Shown piece after piece: positions 1 through 8,234 of a stretch of 48,073 nucleotides of DNA. How positions within the stretch are numbered: the first letter of the stretch is position 1; the number at the start of each line of letters is the position of its first letter. Below the pieces are notes generated by a model that saw nothing but the letters and a program-made list of their open reading frames with translations, was not told the DNA's origin and ran no database searches. The position numbers and the translations under genes were made by a program. Source of the stretch: Gammaproteobacteria bacterium (GTDB lineage Bacteria; Pseudomonadota; Gammaproteobacteria; Tenderiales; Tenderiaceae); NCBI GenBank assembly GCA_021731365.1, contig JAKFXL010000014.1:1-48073 (forward strand), written 5' to 3'.

Positions 1-3000
1 CCCTGCCGTTACCCGTCGTTGCCAGCAGACCACCATCCTGCCGATTCATCGACCAGGTAGCCGTTTCATCAAAACCACGCAACGTATCCACACCTTCCCC
101 GCCGATGAGGCTGGCGATGTTTAAACCACCTGCTTCAAGATTGAAGGTATCGTTGCCCGCGCCACCATTAAGGGTGCCCGCCACGGAGGATGAGATGTTG
201 AAGGTGTCGCTGCTGCCGCCACCGGTCAGGTTTTCAATACCATCAAAGGTCACTGTACTGCTGCCTGTCAACGCGCCACTGTTAGCTCCATTAATGTTCC
301 ATGTGTTTGGCCCATTCGCGCCCGTCAATGCATCCAGGTCGCCCGCGTTATCGCCACCGTTAATCTGTGTGACTGTCAGGCCCGTGGTATTAAAATTAAA
401 CAGATCGGAGCCGTCGCCCCCATGTAATGTGCCGTTAAAGCTGCTTGAAATATTAAACGTATCTACAAACGCGCCACCGTTCAGGGTCTGCAGGTTTGAA
501 AATTGGGTAACGTTTGTCACACTGCTGTTGCCGCCCGATATCGACCAGAGATTATCCTGGTCCACGCGGGCGTTTAACCTGTTGCTACCCAGACCACCAT
601 CAATACTGCCCGTTACTTCACCCGCTGCCGCCAGTGTAAAAACATCATCCAGCGTACCGCCTGTCAAATTTTCGATACTCAAAAAACTAATATTTGTAGC
701 GTCGGCATCTGCCTTCAGGCTGCCACTGTTTGTGCCACTAACCTGCCAGTCATTCAATACATTGGCACCAATTAACTTATCTGATCCGCCCGCACCATTT
801 AGCGTACCCAAAAAATTTGTAGTAACCGAAAATGTATCAATCCCCGCGCCACCATTCAGGGTCTGCAGGTTTTTAAAATCGGTAACATAAAGAGAAGACG
901 AAGGAGAACTTGTTGGTTTAAAACGTAGTGTATTGGTACTGCCAATATTCCAGATGTTTTCGCCTGTTGTTACATCCCGTGCATTTAGTATGTTGTTTCC
1001 TGAACCACCATCAATGGTCCCAATCACACCACTGCTCCCCAACGTAAAGGTATCTGCCAGCACCCCGCCGGTCAGATTCTCAATGTTTGAAAAACTGACG
1101 TTGCTGTTCACCGTGCCCTGTTTGTTGCCGGTAATATTCCAGAGATTGGATCTGTTGGCAGCGGTCAAGGTATCTACGCCTGTGCTGCCGGTGATGTTGA
1201 TGTTTGAAGTGAAGTTGTTTAGATAGTCGAGGGTGACGCCCGCGGTGGTGGTGCTGGTGAGGGTGAGTTGTGCTGTTCGGCTCGCGCCATTAGTGCCGTT
1301 CCCTGTTTTTAACCCCCCTGTTGCGGCCACAACGCCATTCAGGGTGATTGAGGCGGGATTGCCGACACTGCTGATCGCGTTCAGGGTGATTGTGCCGGCA
1401 TTGCCACCATCTCTGTTTCCACCATTGGCTGCTCCCCCAGAACTATTAATTGAGCCGACGGTGATGTTGGTTCCTGTCAGATTGACATTACCACCATGTT
1501 TGCCACTTCCACTACTTTCTCTTATTCCACCAGCAGCGTTAATCGCTGAAATATTGATATCCGTCTCAGAATAGAGAGTGGCGTCACCGCCATCTGTACC
1601 ACCGAGATAATTATGCCCCAATGTATCAACTCCACTACCTACAATAGAAATATTGCGGGGCTTATTGCCAGCACTTCCTATCTCGAAATTCCCACCGCCG
1701 GTAGTTATACCTGTGGCACTTTTGATCTCAACATCACCTACCGCCAGCAATTTAATTGCAAGCCGGTCATTATCATTCAAATTACTATCATAAATTCGAC
1801 TACTTACGGTAAAGGTAATGCCACCCGCCGCATCAAGCGTCAGTGTATTGCCACTCCTCCCGTTATAGTCCAACGTTGCATCAAAGATGATATCGCCCAA
1901 CTCATTGGGTCTATCCTGACTACCAACCGTTGTCACCGTCACGTCACCACTGGACAGTGCGCTCCTTATCAGACCAACACCCAGCGTCGCCCCCGCCGCC
2001 GTCGGCCTAAAAATATCAGGATCATTTTGGGTTGACCCCGCGCCGGAGCCTGTGCCGTTGATAATGGTCAGGTTGGTCGGGTCGATCAGCCACAGCCCCT
2101 CTTTGCCCGCCGTCGCGGAGGCATCCGGCGCACGGCTGATATCAAAGCCGCGTAAACCCGATGTCTCGATAAAACCGCCATCACCGGCAAGAAGACCACC
2201 ACGGGCATAGAGTCCACCGTGAATGCGTGCTGTATCGGTGGCAAAGGTGATCAATTTACCACCGTTGCCATGGCCCAGCCCATCGGCCATTACGGCGGCG
2301 TCCTCCCCCATAAACAGGTACTCGGCACTTTTAATCAACCGGTTCTGCCCCTGTTGATCACCACCGATCAATACGGCACCACCGCCCAGATCGCCACTGG
2401 CATCGACCTGGCTGTGATCAAGCAGCCCAACACGATTGTCCAATACTTTTACTGTACCGCCGCTACCGTTGCGCTCTGCCCGTGTGGTAGTGCTGCTGTT
2501 ATCTGTCAGCAGGGCAGTACTATTGGCGTTTAACTCTATCTCGCCACCATTGCCATTCTGGGCATCGGCCTTTAACGTGCCGCTGCTGGTCACGTTTTCG
2601 CCCAGTACGGCGATGCGTCCGGCGGAGGCAGTATCGGTAGTTGTAGTGCTGATGATGTTTGACACATCTACGCTACCGCTGTTCACTACGTCGGCACCGC
2701 CGCCTAAATCAAAGCTGCCGTCATCATTGACTACAACACTGCGGGCCTGCTCGATGCCGCCGCTGTTGACTGCTTGTGAAAATACATTTTGGCTCACGCT
2801 GCCGGTCAGCAGTACCTGCCCGGCGTGGGCCTGTATGGTGCCGCTGTTGAGGACGGCGGGGTCAACGCCTAACTCATCTTGCAACACAGCTTCGCTGACG
2901 CGCACACCTAATAATCCCGCATCATCAAAACTCAATACCGCCTGTTTGCCCGCCGCCAAGGTGACTGAGCCAAGATTGGCGGCGATCAAACCGCTGTTTT

Positions 3001-3568
3001 CAACTTGCTTACCCAATAGCGCGACATTGCCGCCGAGGGCTGCGTTAATAGTGCCGCGATTGATCACCACACCGTCACTGTTACCCGTGCCGCCGATCAC
3101 CTCATTAAACAGATACTCCCTGTTCATGAAGTCGCTGGTTTTGATATCCAGTGCCGAAGCGATAATGCCGCCGACGTTGATCACAGCGTCCGGAGTGAAA
3201 AAGATGCCGTTGGGGTTGACCAGAATCACCTGGCCATTGGCGTCAATGCGGCCACGAATTTCGGAGGCGCTGTTACTCAGTATATGGTTAAGGGAGATGG
3301 AGCTTTGATTCGGTTGCAGGTACTGCACCCGCTCGTTAGTGCCAAGGTTGTAGCTCTGCCAGTCGACGGCCATCTGCTGGCTGTTCTGCTGGATGGTGGT
3401 GGTAATACCACTCTGGCTGATGCTGCCTGCACCGCCGGTGACAACGCCGCCTTCGGGGCCAGCATGGGCGAAGGATGTGCAGAGGCTGGCGCTCAACAGC
3501 AGCGCCTGTGATGTACGGGCAATCACGGGCCGTGACCACGGCATGGTGGCGATCTTTTTTATGCTCAT
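1..3568 (-). CDS. Filamentous-haemagglutinin-type two-partner-secretion adhesin (TpsA), 3' end outside window
   Basis: About 1189 codons are open from the ATG at 3568 to the left edge, so the C-terminus is missing. The N-terminus has an extended signal peptide (basic start, hydrophobic ALLLSAS core, AHA cleavage near residue 36). It is followed by the haemagglutination-activity/TPS domain at about residues 40-150 with the diagnostic NPNG motif at 118-121 and the ASEIRGRIDANGQV stretch before it. This domain is recognised by a TpsB outer-membrane transporter, which is not in the window. The middle is a Gly/Asn-rich beta-helix. From about residue 750 on there are degenerate modules built on the patterns IENLTGG..DTFTL and NLQTLNGG..DTF. 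The reading frame checks out in the start, middle and left-edge segments I translated. Expected role: secreted surface adhesin or exoprotein. The TpsA family is sure; the ligand is unknown. Confidence 0.9.
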   Translation of the reverse strand, partial: MSIKKIATMPWSRPVIARTSQALLLSASLCTSFAHAGPEGGVVTGGAGSISQSGITTTIQQNSQQMAVDWQSYNLGTNERVQYLQPNQSSISLNHILSNSASEIRGRIDANGQVILVNPNGIFFTPDAVINVGGIIASALDIKTSDFMNREYLFNEVIGGTGNSDGVVINRGTINAALGGNVALLGKQVENSGLIAANLGSVTLAAGKQAVLSFDDAGLLGVRVSEAVLQDELGVDPAVLNSGTIQAHAGQVLLTGSVSQNVFSQAVNSGGIEQARSVVVNDDGSFDLGGGADVVNSGSVDVSNIISTTTTDTASAGRIAVLGENVTSSGTLKADAQNGNGGEIELNANSTALLTDNSSTTTRAERNGSGGTVKVLDNRVGLLDHSQVDASGDLGGGAVLIGGDQQGQNRLIKSAEYLFMGEDAAVMADGLGHGNGGKLITFATDTARIHGGLYARGGLLAGDGGFIETSGLRGFDISRAPDASATAGKEGLWLIDPTNLTIINGTGSGAGSTQNDPDIFRPTAAGATLGVGLIRSALSSGDVTVTTVGSQDRPNELGDIIFDATLDYNGRSGNTLTLDAAGGITFTVSSRIYDSNLNDNDRLAIKLLAVGDVEIKSATGITTGGGNFEIGSAGNKPRNISIVGSGVDTLGHNYLGGTDGGDATLYSETDINISAINAAGGIRESSGSGKHGGNVNLTGTNITVGSINSSGGAANGGNRDGGNAGTITLNAISSVGNPASITLNGVVAATGGLKTGNGTNGASRTAQLTLTSTTTAGVTLDYLNNFTSNINITGSTGVDTLTAANRSNLWNITGNKQGTVNSNVSFSNIENLTGGVLADTFTLGSSGVIGTIDGGSGNNILNARDVTTGENIWNIGSTNTLRFKPTSSPSSSLYVTDFKNLQTLNGGAGIDTFSVTTNFLGTLNGAGGSDKLIGANVLNDWQVSGTNSGSLKADADATNISFLSIENLTGGTLDDVFTLAAAGEVTGSIDGGLGSNRLNARVDQDNLWSISGGNSSVTNVTQFSNLQTLNGGAFVDTFNISSSFNGTLHGGDGSDLFNFNTTGLTVTQINGGDNAGDLDALTGANGPNTWNINGANSGALTGSSTVTFDGIENLTGGGSSDTFNISSSVAGTLNGGAGNDTFNLEAGGLNIASLIGGEGVDTLRGFDETATWSMNRQDGGLLATTGNGR

Positions 3569-3798
3569 CTTCTACCCTATCCTTCGTACTGCATCTTTTA
3601 TTTTTCAGTGGCCTGGGTGGTCCCGGGTCCGCTGTTTTCTGTTTCGATCTGCTGCACACTACTGAACATCTATTTATTTTGTGCTGTTCTCTTCGCCTTT
3701 TCTGGCAGAGAGGTCTCTCTTAAAAAGTACCTATCAATCAACCTTACACCTATTCCGACACTACTATGGAATAACAAATCAAGCCACGTTGTTCCATG
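3569..3798. other. Intergenic region upstream of the adhesin, with a gene-end duplication scar
   Basis: About 230 bases lie between the adhesin start and the broken lipoprotein gene. On the minus strand a purine-rich GGATAGGG lies 5' of the adhesin ATG and may serve as ribosome binding site. I see no convincing -35/-10 pair. The stretch 3682-3727 is an imperfect copy of 3803-3847, the 3' end of the neighbouring gene. It also contains the short inverted repeat AGAGAG-GT-CTCTCT at 3709-3722. Confidence 0.5.
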
Positions 3799-3847
3799 CT
3801 ACTGCTGTTCTTCAATCTCATCTGGACAGAGAGGTGTCTTTACAAAG
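3682..3847. repeat. Imperfect direct repeat of about 45 bp (3682-3727 and 3803-3847)
   Basis: Both copies share TGCTGTTCT, TCTGG and CAGAGAGGT and end in AAAG, with a few substitutions and small indels. The second copy encodes the last residues of the broken lipoprotein gene (PLCPDEIEEQQ). The first copy has no matching open frame. It looks like the tail of a second, decayed copy of that gene. Confidence 0.55.
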
Positions 3848-4242
3848 CCGTCACTACTTTCCAGCAAATTAACGTACATATAATTCACCCGCCACCCGTC
3901 AGGCTCATGTTTGTATTCAACATAAATGGAGACTGGATCACCACTATTCTCAAACCCGTTGACTGTCAAACATCCCCGTTCACGGTTAGATCTCTGGTAA
4001 TGGGAGTCAACGTTTTTTATATAATTTGGGATTTTCAACAAAAACAGCGATTTTTCATCCTCATCATTGACTTCGCTTAAATACAGCTCGGTAAAGTAGC
4101 GGCCTCTTTATGTAACGATGTTGTCGGATGCTACCGACGCAGATAACTCTGAATAGGTTTTATATAAATCATGCTCAACAATTGGGTTAACCGCGCAACC
4201 CACTGTAAATAACGCAATTAACAACAGTGTTGTCCGCATCAT
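3799..4242 (-). pseudogene. Small lipoprotein gene interrupted by an in-frame TAA
   Basis: Reading from the ATG at 4242, the product begins MMRTTLLLIALFTVGCAV, a lipoprotein signal with Cys after TVG. After about 44 codons an in-frame TAA (4110-4108) ends the frame. The same frame stays open past the stop for about 100 codons (RGRYFTELYLSEV... to PLCPDEIEEQQ) and ends at 3799. No ATG lies in frame between the stop and the TTG at 4041, so independent translation of the second half is unlikely. One base change at the stop would give a secreted lipoprotein of about 147 residues. The family is not recognised. It follows the ankyrin gene by about 19 bases and probably shares its transcript. Recent inactivation, a sequencing error or readthrough are all possible. 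Confidence 0.65.
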
Positions 4243-4261
4243 TCTAATATCCCATAGCACT

Positions 4262-4783
4262 TTATCGACTGCTGGCAGCAGACAATATGTCAATCATTTC
4301 GGTTCTATCTTCTCGTCCCTGCTCTTTATGAAGCTTTCTGGCCAACTCCAGTGCTGTCATGCCGTACCCTTTGCTCCGTATCTCGATGTTTGCACCCTGA
4401 TCGATCAGGAATTTAACTCTCTCTACGTCGTTATATAAAACGGAGGCGTGCAGTGGCGTGATGTCTTTGTCGCTGTAGTGGTTAATGCCATCAACATCGA
4501 GTCCTTTTGATATGAACTTTTTTGCCATTTCATATTTTTCGGGGCTTTGGAGGTTGAGAATAAATTCAAGGCCCGCCCCATTACTGAGTTCTTTTATGTC
4601 ATCTCTGTTCATGCGATGGTTGAGCATGTAGTATTCGCAGAGGCTGCTGGGGATTCGTATGCCCCCCTCATTTGCACTGCATAATATTAAAACATCAATA
4701 TCCATCTCTGACATGTCATACAGCATAAATCCAAACAGTCCCGCCAGAGATGCAGCAACACCATAAAGCAGCTTTCTCTTCAT
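4262..4783 (-). CDS. Membrane-anchored ankyrin-repeat protein
   Basis: 173 residues. The N-terminus (MKRKLLYGVAASLAGLFGFM) is a hydrophobic anchor or uncleaved signal, placing the rest in the periplasm. Residues about 105-165 contain ankyrin repeats: DITPLHASVLYNDVERVKFL followed by IDQGANIE and a second GMTALELARK unit. Ankyrin modules bind proteins. Small exported ankyrin proteins beside a hypothetical gene and a lipoprotein are often immunity proteins, but no toxin domain is visible here, so that role is only inference. The start is 2 bases after the stop of the upstream gene, indicating one operon. Confidence 0.75.
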   Translation of the reverse strand: MKRKLLYGVAASLAGLFGFMLYDMSEMDIDVLILCSANEGGIRIPSSLCEYYMLNHRMNRDDIKELSNGAGLEFILNLQSPEKYEMAKKFISKGLDVDGINHYSDKDITPLHASVLYNDVERVKFLIDQGANIEIRSKGYGMTALELARKLHKEQGREDRTEMIDILSAASSR

Positions 4784-4785
4784 CC

Positions 4786-5262
4786 TCAGCCCCAGGACTT
4801 CATCTGTTTCTGCGAGGGCGCTGCATACGCGAGGAATGCGCCTGATTTACTGTCCAATTTAGCACCTGCCAGAAAACTCCTTAGATTGGACCTAAACCCT
4901 ATTGCTATGCGATCCCTGATAAAATCGTAAATTTTGACATCTTGCAGATCATGCACTGAGGCATTTTTGAACCAGTGCTTTGCTGCCTTTTTACCAAAAC
5001 TCTTGATAATTTTTATAACGCCTTGCACAGGATTCACAGTGCTTCTGAATGTTGCCTCAACATACCCAACAGCATATGACGCATCGATGGCCTCAAGCAG
5101 AAGCCCCTGAGCAAAACCTCTCAGATAATCGCTCATCGGGAGTGAATCAATTAACGGATGGTCAACAGGGTTAAATATAAATTTCAACACAATTCTGGCC
5201 TCCTCTTCATTAAAGAGAAGCTCTTCTGGCGTAAACTGACGAAGTTGTTTGTAATTGCTCAT
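4786..5262 (-). CDS. Hypothetical protein, first gene of a small minus-strand cluster
   Basis: 158 residues. The ATG at 5262 is preceded by a good AAGGAGCA ribosome binding site, and an AT-rich TATATA about 20 bases further upstream may be part of its promoter. The protein has no signal peptide. It contains an amphipathic/helical central segment (DASYAVGYVEATFRSTVNP, then a lysine-rich KSFGKKAAKHWFKNA) and ends in a basic, Ser-rich tail. I do not recognise a domain. Its tight coupling to the ankyrin gene and the lipoprotein gene suggests the three act together. Confidence 0.7.
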   Translation of the reverse strand: MSNYKQLRQFTPEELLFNEEEARIVLKFIFNPVDHPLIDSLPMSDYLRGFAQGLLLEAIDASYAVGYVEATFRSTVNPVQGVIKIIKSFGKKAAKHWFKNASVHDLQDVKIYDFIRDRIAIGFRSNLRSFLAGAKLDSKSGAFLAYAAPSQKQMKSWG

Positions 5263-5332
5263 GATTGCTCCTTGGTTTTTTATATAACGAGACTATTTGT
5301 GTTAACCGATTCCAGAAAAGCCACCACCAGAA

Positions 5333-6916
5333 TCATCCATAGCGCACCACTTTGTATATGGCAAAAAACCCTGCCTCTGCCCCCGTATACGCCAATAACA
5401 CCGTATCGTCATCACCACTCACCGAGTACTGCACCGCCAAGCCCGTGTAGTTGCCGCTGACAATCACGCCGCCGCCGTCATAACACCCAACCAGCACAAT
5501 ATTGGCCTGGTAAAGCGGGCTAGTGGGCATCACCACCAACTCACTACCATAGTAGCTACACAGCTGTATTAAACCGAGATCTCCTGAAGAAATCGGGATC
5601 ATATTTGTGCCGGTAGCTATGGACGTTACGTCAATGGCAAACCCCCACTCGCGTCCCAGGCCAAATACGCTGGCTTTCCACACATCACCGGCATCCACAG
5701 GATAGGGCTCAAACCCCGTCACCAACCGCCCCAGATCCGCCTGCTGGCTGTTGGCCTCGCGGGTCACGGTGAAGGTGCCGCTGCCTGCCTTGGTGCCGAC
5801 GAAGGTCCCTTCGATGGTGTGGTTCTGGATGGTGCCGGTGAGGGTGGCTGTGGTGTAGACCTTGCCTAGTTTGTAGATTTTTACAGTGGCGCTGTAGTTA
5901 ATGCCGCTGATGTTGGTGATGGTGGCGTCGTAGAGCAGGTGGTTGGCGTCGCTCATGAACATCATGCGGTTACCGTTGACCATGGCTTGTAGTCCACCGC
6001 TGGGGATGGTGATGGTGGTGCTGTTGTCGTCGGCTTTGACGCTGGCGCTGCCGGTGTAGTAGCCGTTGGGGGCGGCGTTGCAGTTGAGGGTGATGTTGTT
6101 GATGTTTTGGTTGGCGACGGTGCCGCTGGTATTGTTGCTGCTGAAGGTGCATTGGTAGCCGCTGGGTTGGCTTTGGATGGTGATGTTGTAGTTGCTGCCA
6201 GTGGTGAGTGCGGTGGGGAAGGTGTGGCTGCCGCTGGCGCTGATGGCATAGGGTTCGCTGTTGTTTTGCAGGGTGACGGTGGCGCTTTGCAGGCCGGTGA
6301 CGGTGAGGCCGATGGTGTAGGTGGGGCTGCAGCTGATCTGAATGTTGTTGATGGCCTGTCTGTTGATGGTGCCACTGCCGTTGGTGATGGCGCAGTGTTG
6401 GGCATCGGGCTGACTATCGACGGTGATGTTGTAGCTGCTGGCGTTGATCTGGGGGGTGGTGAAGGTGTAGTTGCCATTCTGGGTGAGGGTGAGTGTGTCG
6501 CTGTTGTTGTTTTTCAGGGTGAGGCTGCCGGTGAGTCCGCTGACGCTGCCACCGAGGGTGTAGGTGGTGGGGGCGCAGCTGATGCTGATGGTGATGTTCT
6601 GTTTGGCCACTACGCCGCTGCCGTTGCTGACGGTGCAGGTGTCGTTCTCCGGTTGATTCTGGATGGTGATGTTGTAGCTGGTGCCTTCGTTGAGGCGGGT
6701 GGTGAAGCTGTAGTCGCCGTTGGTGCTGAGGGTGAGTGTTTCGCTGCCGTTGTTCTGCAGGGTGAGGCTGCCGGTGAGGCCACTGATGGTGCCGCCGACG
6801 GTGTAGCTGGGGGCGCTGCCGCCGCCACTGCTGCATGCCTGGAGGATGAAGAGGAGGCTGAGCAGCAGGAGTGTGGTCAGGGGCTGCTGGGCGTGGGGGG
6901 GCTGTCTGCGCTTCAT
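5333..6916 (-). CDS. Surface lipoprotein with three tandem beta-repeat modules
   Basis: 527 residues. The signal peptide ends in a lipobox LQAC with lipid-carrying Cys28, followed by a Ser/Gly linker (SSGGGS), so the protein is anchored in the outer membrane or at the surface. Residues about 38-280 are three tandem modules of roughly 78 residues (SGLTGSLTLQNN, then LTLSTNGDYSFTT, then SYNITIQ.QP and a paired Cys ending ISCAP), typical of exported bacterial repeat lipoproteins. The C-terminal half (about 290-527) is a separate domain I cannot name. The repeat region gives a strong strand asymmetry (G-rich plus strand). The leader upstream carries a candidate c-di-GMP riboswitch, which would tie expression to the sessile/motile switch. 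Confidence 0.85.
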   Translation of the reverse strand: MKRRQPPHAQQPLTTLLLLSLLFILQACSSGGGSAPSYTVGGTISGLTGSLTLQNNGSETLTLSTNGDYSFTTRLNEGTSYNITIQNQPENDTCTVSNGSGVVAKQNITISISCAPTTYTLGGSVSGLTGSLTLKNNNSDTLTLTQNGNYTFTTPQINASSYNITVDSQPDAQHCAITNGSGTINRQAINNIQISCSPTYTIGLTVTGLQSATVTLQNNSEPYAISASGSHTFPTALTTGSNYNITIQSQPSGYQCTFSSNNTSGTVANQNINNITLNCNAAPNGYYTGSASVKADDNSTTITIPSGGLQAMVNGNRMMFMSDANHLLYDATITNISGINYSATVKIYKLGKVYTTATLTGTIQNHTIEGTFVGTKAGSGTFTVTREANSQQADLGRLVTGFEPYPVDAGDVWKASVFGLGREWGFAIDVTSIATGTNMIPISSGDLGLIQLCSYYGSELVVMPTSPLYQANIVLVGCYDGGGVIVSGNYTGLAVQYSVSGDDDTVLLAYTGAEAGFFAIYKVVRYG

Positions 6917-7087
6917 GTACGGTCTTCTCTTGTCAGGGTGGTAGTGACGGATTTAAAGGCAAACAGATTCCTCTGCCGGTGGGGCATGGGGGGATGTTTG
7001 CGATAAGGGTGTGTATGTATGGTGTTCAAGGGGTGGTCCCGTCCAAACAGTCAGTCGTTAACAGGGCGTGTGCCGTGTTGTGTGACT

Positions 7088-7185
7088 CTTCGGGAGACCT
7101 GCTACTTCGTGCCGTGGCGTTCTGTGTGGCGTGAAGTCAGTGCCTTTGCGTACCGGTGACCCCCACCAGTGTGCCGTTTCGGAGC
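7088..7185 (-). promoter_or_regulatory. Candidate class I cyclic-di-GMP riboswitch (GEMM-I-like)
   Basis: Read on the minus strand, the block has the elements of a GEMM-I aptamer in order. First comes AAACGGCACAC (7179-7169; consensus AAAGGGCAAAC), then a 7-bp hairpin ACTGGTG/CACCGGT, then ACGCAAAG (7151-7144), an exact match to the conserved joining segment. A second stem follows (ACTTC 7137-7133 with GAAGT 7108-7104), and finally AGCAGGT and CCCG (7103-7091), matching AGCCGGGT..CCG. The usual GAAA loop of the first hairpin is absent. It lies directly after a plausible promoter and upstream of the repeat lipoprotein, a typical GEMM target. Recognised by eye, not by a covariance model. Confidence 0.5.
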
Positions 7186-7198
7186 TTTATTCGCGAGC

Positions 7199-7226
7199 AT
7201 ACTAACATTGCTTTAGGCAGTTTCAA
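7199..7226 (-). promoter_or_regulatory. Sigma-70-type promoter for the repeat lipoprotein
   Basis: On the minus strand, TTGAAA (7226-7221) and TAGTAT (7204-7199) are separated by 16 bases. Transcription would start near 7192, immediately before the candidate riboswitch aptamer. That position supports both calls. Confidence 0.45.
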
Positions 7227-7227
7227 A

Positions 7228-7249
7228 CCCCGCTGATCAAACAGCGGGG
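7228..7249. other. Perfect hairpin CCCCGCTG-N6-CAGCGGGG
   Basis: An 8-bp perfect inverted repeat lies in the gap between the divergent lipoprotein and DsrE genes, just upstream of the -35 of the lipoprotein promoter. There is no T-run on either side, so it is not a clear terminator. It could be an operator or a remnant of a removed gene. The rest of 7250-7519 shows nothing I can support. Confidence 0.4.
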
Positions 7250-7519
7250 GAATGAACGGTAACTCATTGTTTTTGATCACTCGCCATTAGCCATGTAAAA
7301 GCTCTGCAGTACGGTATGCTTCTGTCAGCATCTGGAACAGAATATAGATTATCCAGCAGGATTGCCTGCTCATTCCGTACCAGGAACCTCGCATAAAAAA
7401 TAAATTAATCAGAACATTTCGCAATAAAGCAGGTCTGTAGTAACGCAGTGAAAAACAATAACGTCATTATCGCCAAGACAAGAATTTTATCCCTTCTTTT
7501 ATTTAAAGGAACCTCCCTT

Positions 7520-8047
7520 ATGCTGAACCGACGATTTATCTTGCTTTTTGTAGTATTAAGCACAGGTGCACTTTTAACACCCCTCGCACACAGTGCCGAG
7601 ATAAAAAAGGGGCAACAGCACTCAGAGATCATCCAGATAGAAGTACGAAAAGATATTCGTGTCGTTTACCAAATCAGCAGTGACGAGTGGAAAAAAGGGG
7701 TTGGTAAGGCATTTGTCTACTTAAAAAAACTTTCCGAACTATATGATGAGTCGGCCATTCCACGACAAGAGCGCAACATAAACGCAGTATTTCATGGTGA
7801 CGCAGGCTACTGGATGTTGACGGACGACGCCTATAACACCCATACAAAAACAACAGCGGGAAATCCCAACAAAGCCATTATCCGCGAACTGGTAGAGATG
7901 GGGGTGAGTATAGAGCTGTGCAACCAGACAATGAAGTCACAAGGCTGGAGCTCAGACGATGTGCTTCCAACTGTAAAAGTAGTCATCGGCGCTTACCCCC
8001 GTATCATCGACCTGCAGATGCAAGGCTATGCTTATATCAAGTTTTAA
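7520..8047 (+). CDS. Periplasmic DsrE-family protein
   Basis: 175 residues from the ATG at 7520, chosen because AAAGGA sits at good spacing and the product begins with a clean signal peptide (RRFILLFVVLSTGALLTPLA, cleaved near HSA). The mature part carries family features: HGDAGYWMLTDDAYN, NPNKAIIRELVEMGVSIELC and GAYPRIIDLQMQGYAYI, with a conserved Cys in ELCNQTMKSQGW. DsrE/F-like proteins act in sulfur-relay chemistry, but exported members of this branch have no settled function. It stands alone, convergent with the motor operon. Confidence 0.8.
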   Translation: MLNRRFILLFVVLSTGALLTPLAHSAEIKKGQQHSEIIQIEVRKDIRVVYQISSDEWKKGVGKAFVYLKKLSELYDESAIPRQERNINAVFHGDAGYWMLTDDAYNTHTKTTAGNPNKAIIRELVEMGVSIELCNQTMKSQGWSSDDVLPTVKVVIGAYPRIIDLQMQGYAYIKF

Positions 8048-8058
8048 AGATTAGTTAG

Positions 8059-8093
8059 ACATGTGTGGGGGCTTCTCATGTGCCCACACATGT
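8059..8093 (+). terminator. Perfect 11-bp hairpin after the DsrE-family gene
   Basis: ACATGTGTGGG (8059-8069) pairs perfectly with CCCACACATGT (8083-8093) around a 13-base loop, 12 bases after the stop codon. No T-run follows, so termination would be weak or factor-dependent. The remaining gap to 8234 also holds an AT-rich hairpin (CTGCG..CGCAG, about 8143-8176) that may serve the convergent motor operon. Confidence 0.45.
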
Positions 8094-8234
8094 TCATCAC
8101 TTATAAATACAATAGTTTTACAATACTCGTATCAAGCTACTCTGCGCAAAGGGGAAAAATTTTCCGCAGCCTTGGGGAATCTCTGAGCAGGTGAAGCCAC
8201 ACTCCCCCACTCGTTGCTTAGCACTTTGCCTATC

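Noticed and set aside
105-3511. Several long plus-strand open frames across the adhesin region
   Set aside because: They are antisense to the minus-strand adhesin frame, which has a signal peptide, the NPNG motif and repeat modules. The plus-strand products are Pro/Val/Leu-rich with no domain.
6107-7006. 299-codon plus-strand open frame rich in Gly, Ala, Val and Asp
   Set aside because: It is antisense to the repeat modules of the minus-strand lipoprotein. Its composition is an artefact of the G-rich strand.
8145-8151. A second CGCAAAG on the plus strand as another c-di-GMP riboswitch
   Set aside because: No preceding hairpin and no GGCAAAC-like or AGC..CCG segments. The surrounding AT-rich inverted repeat looks like part of a terminator.
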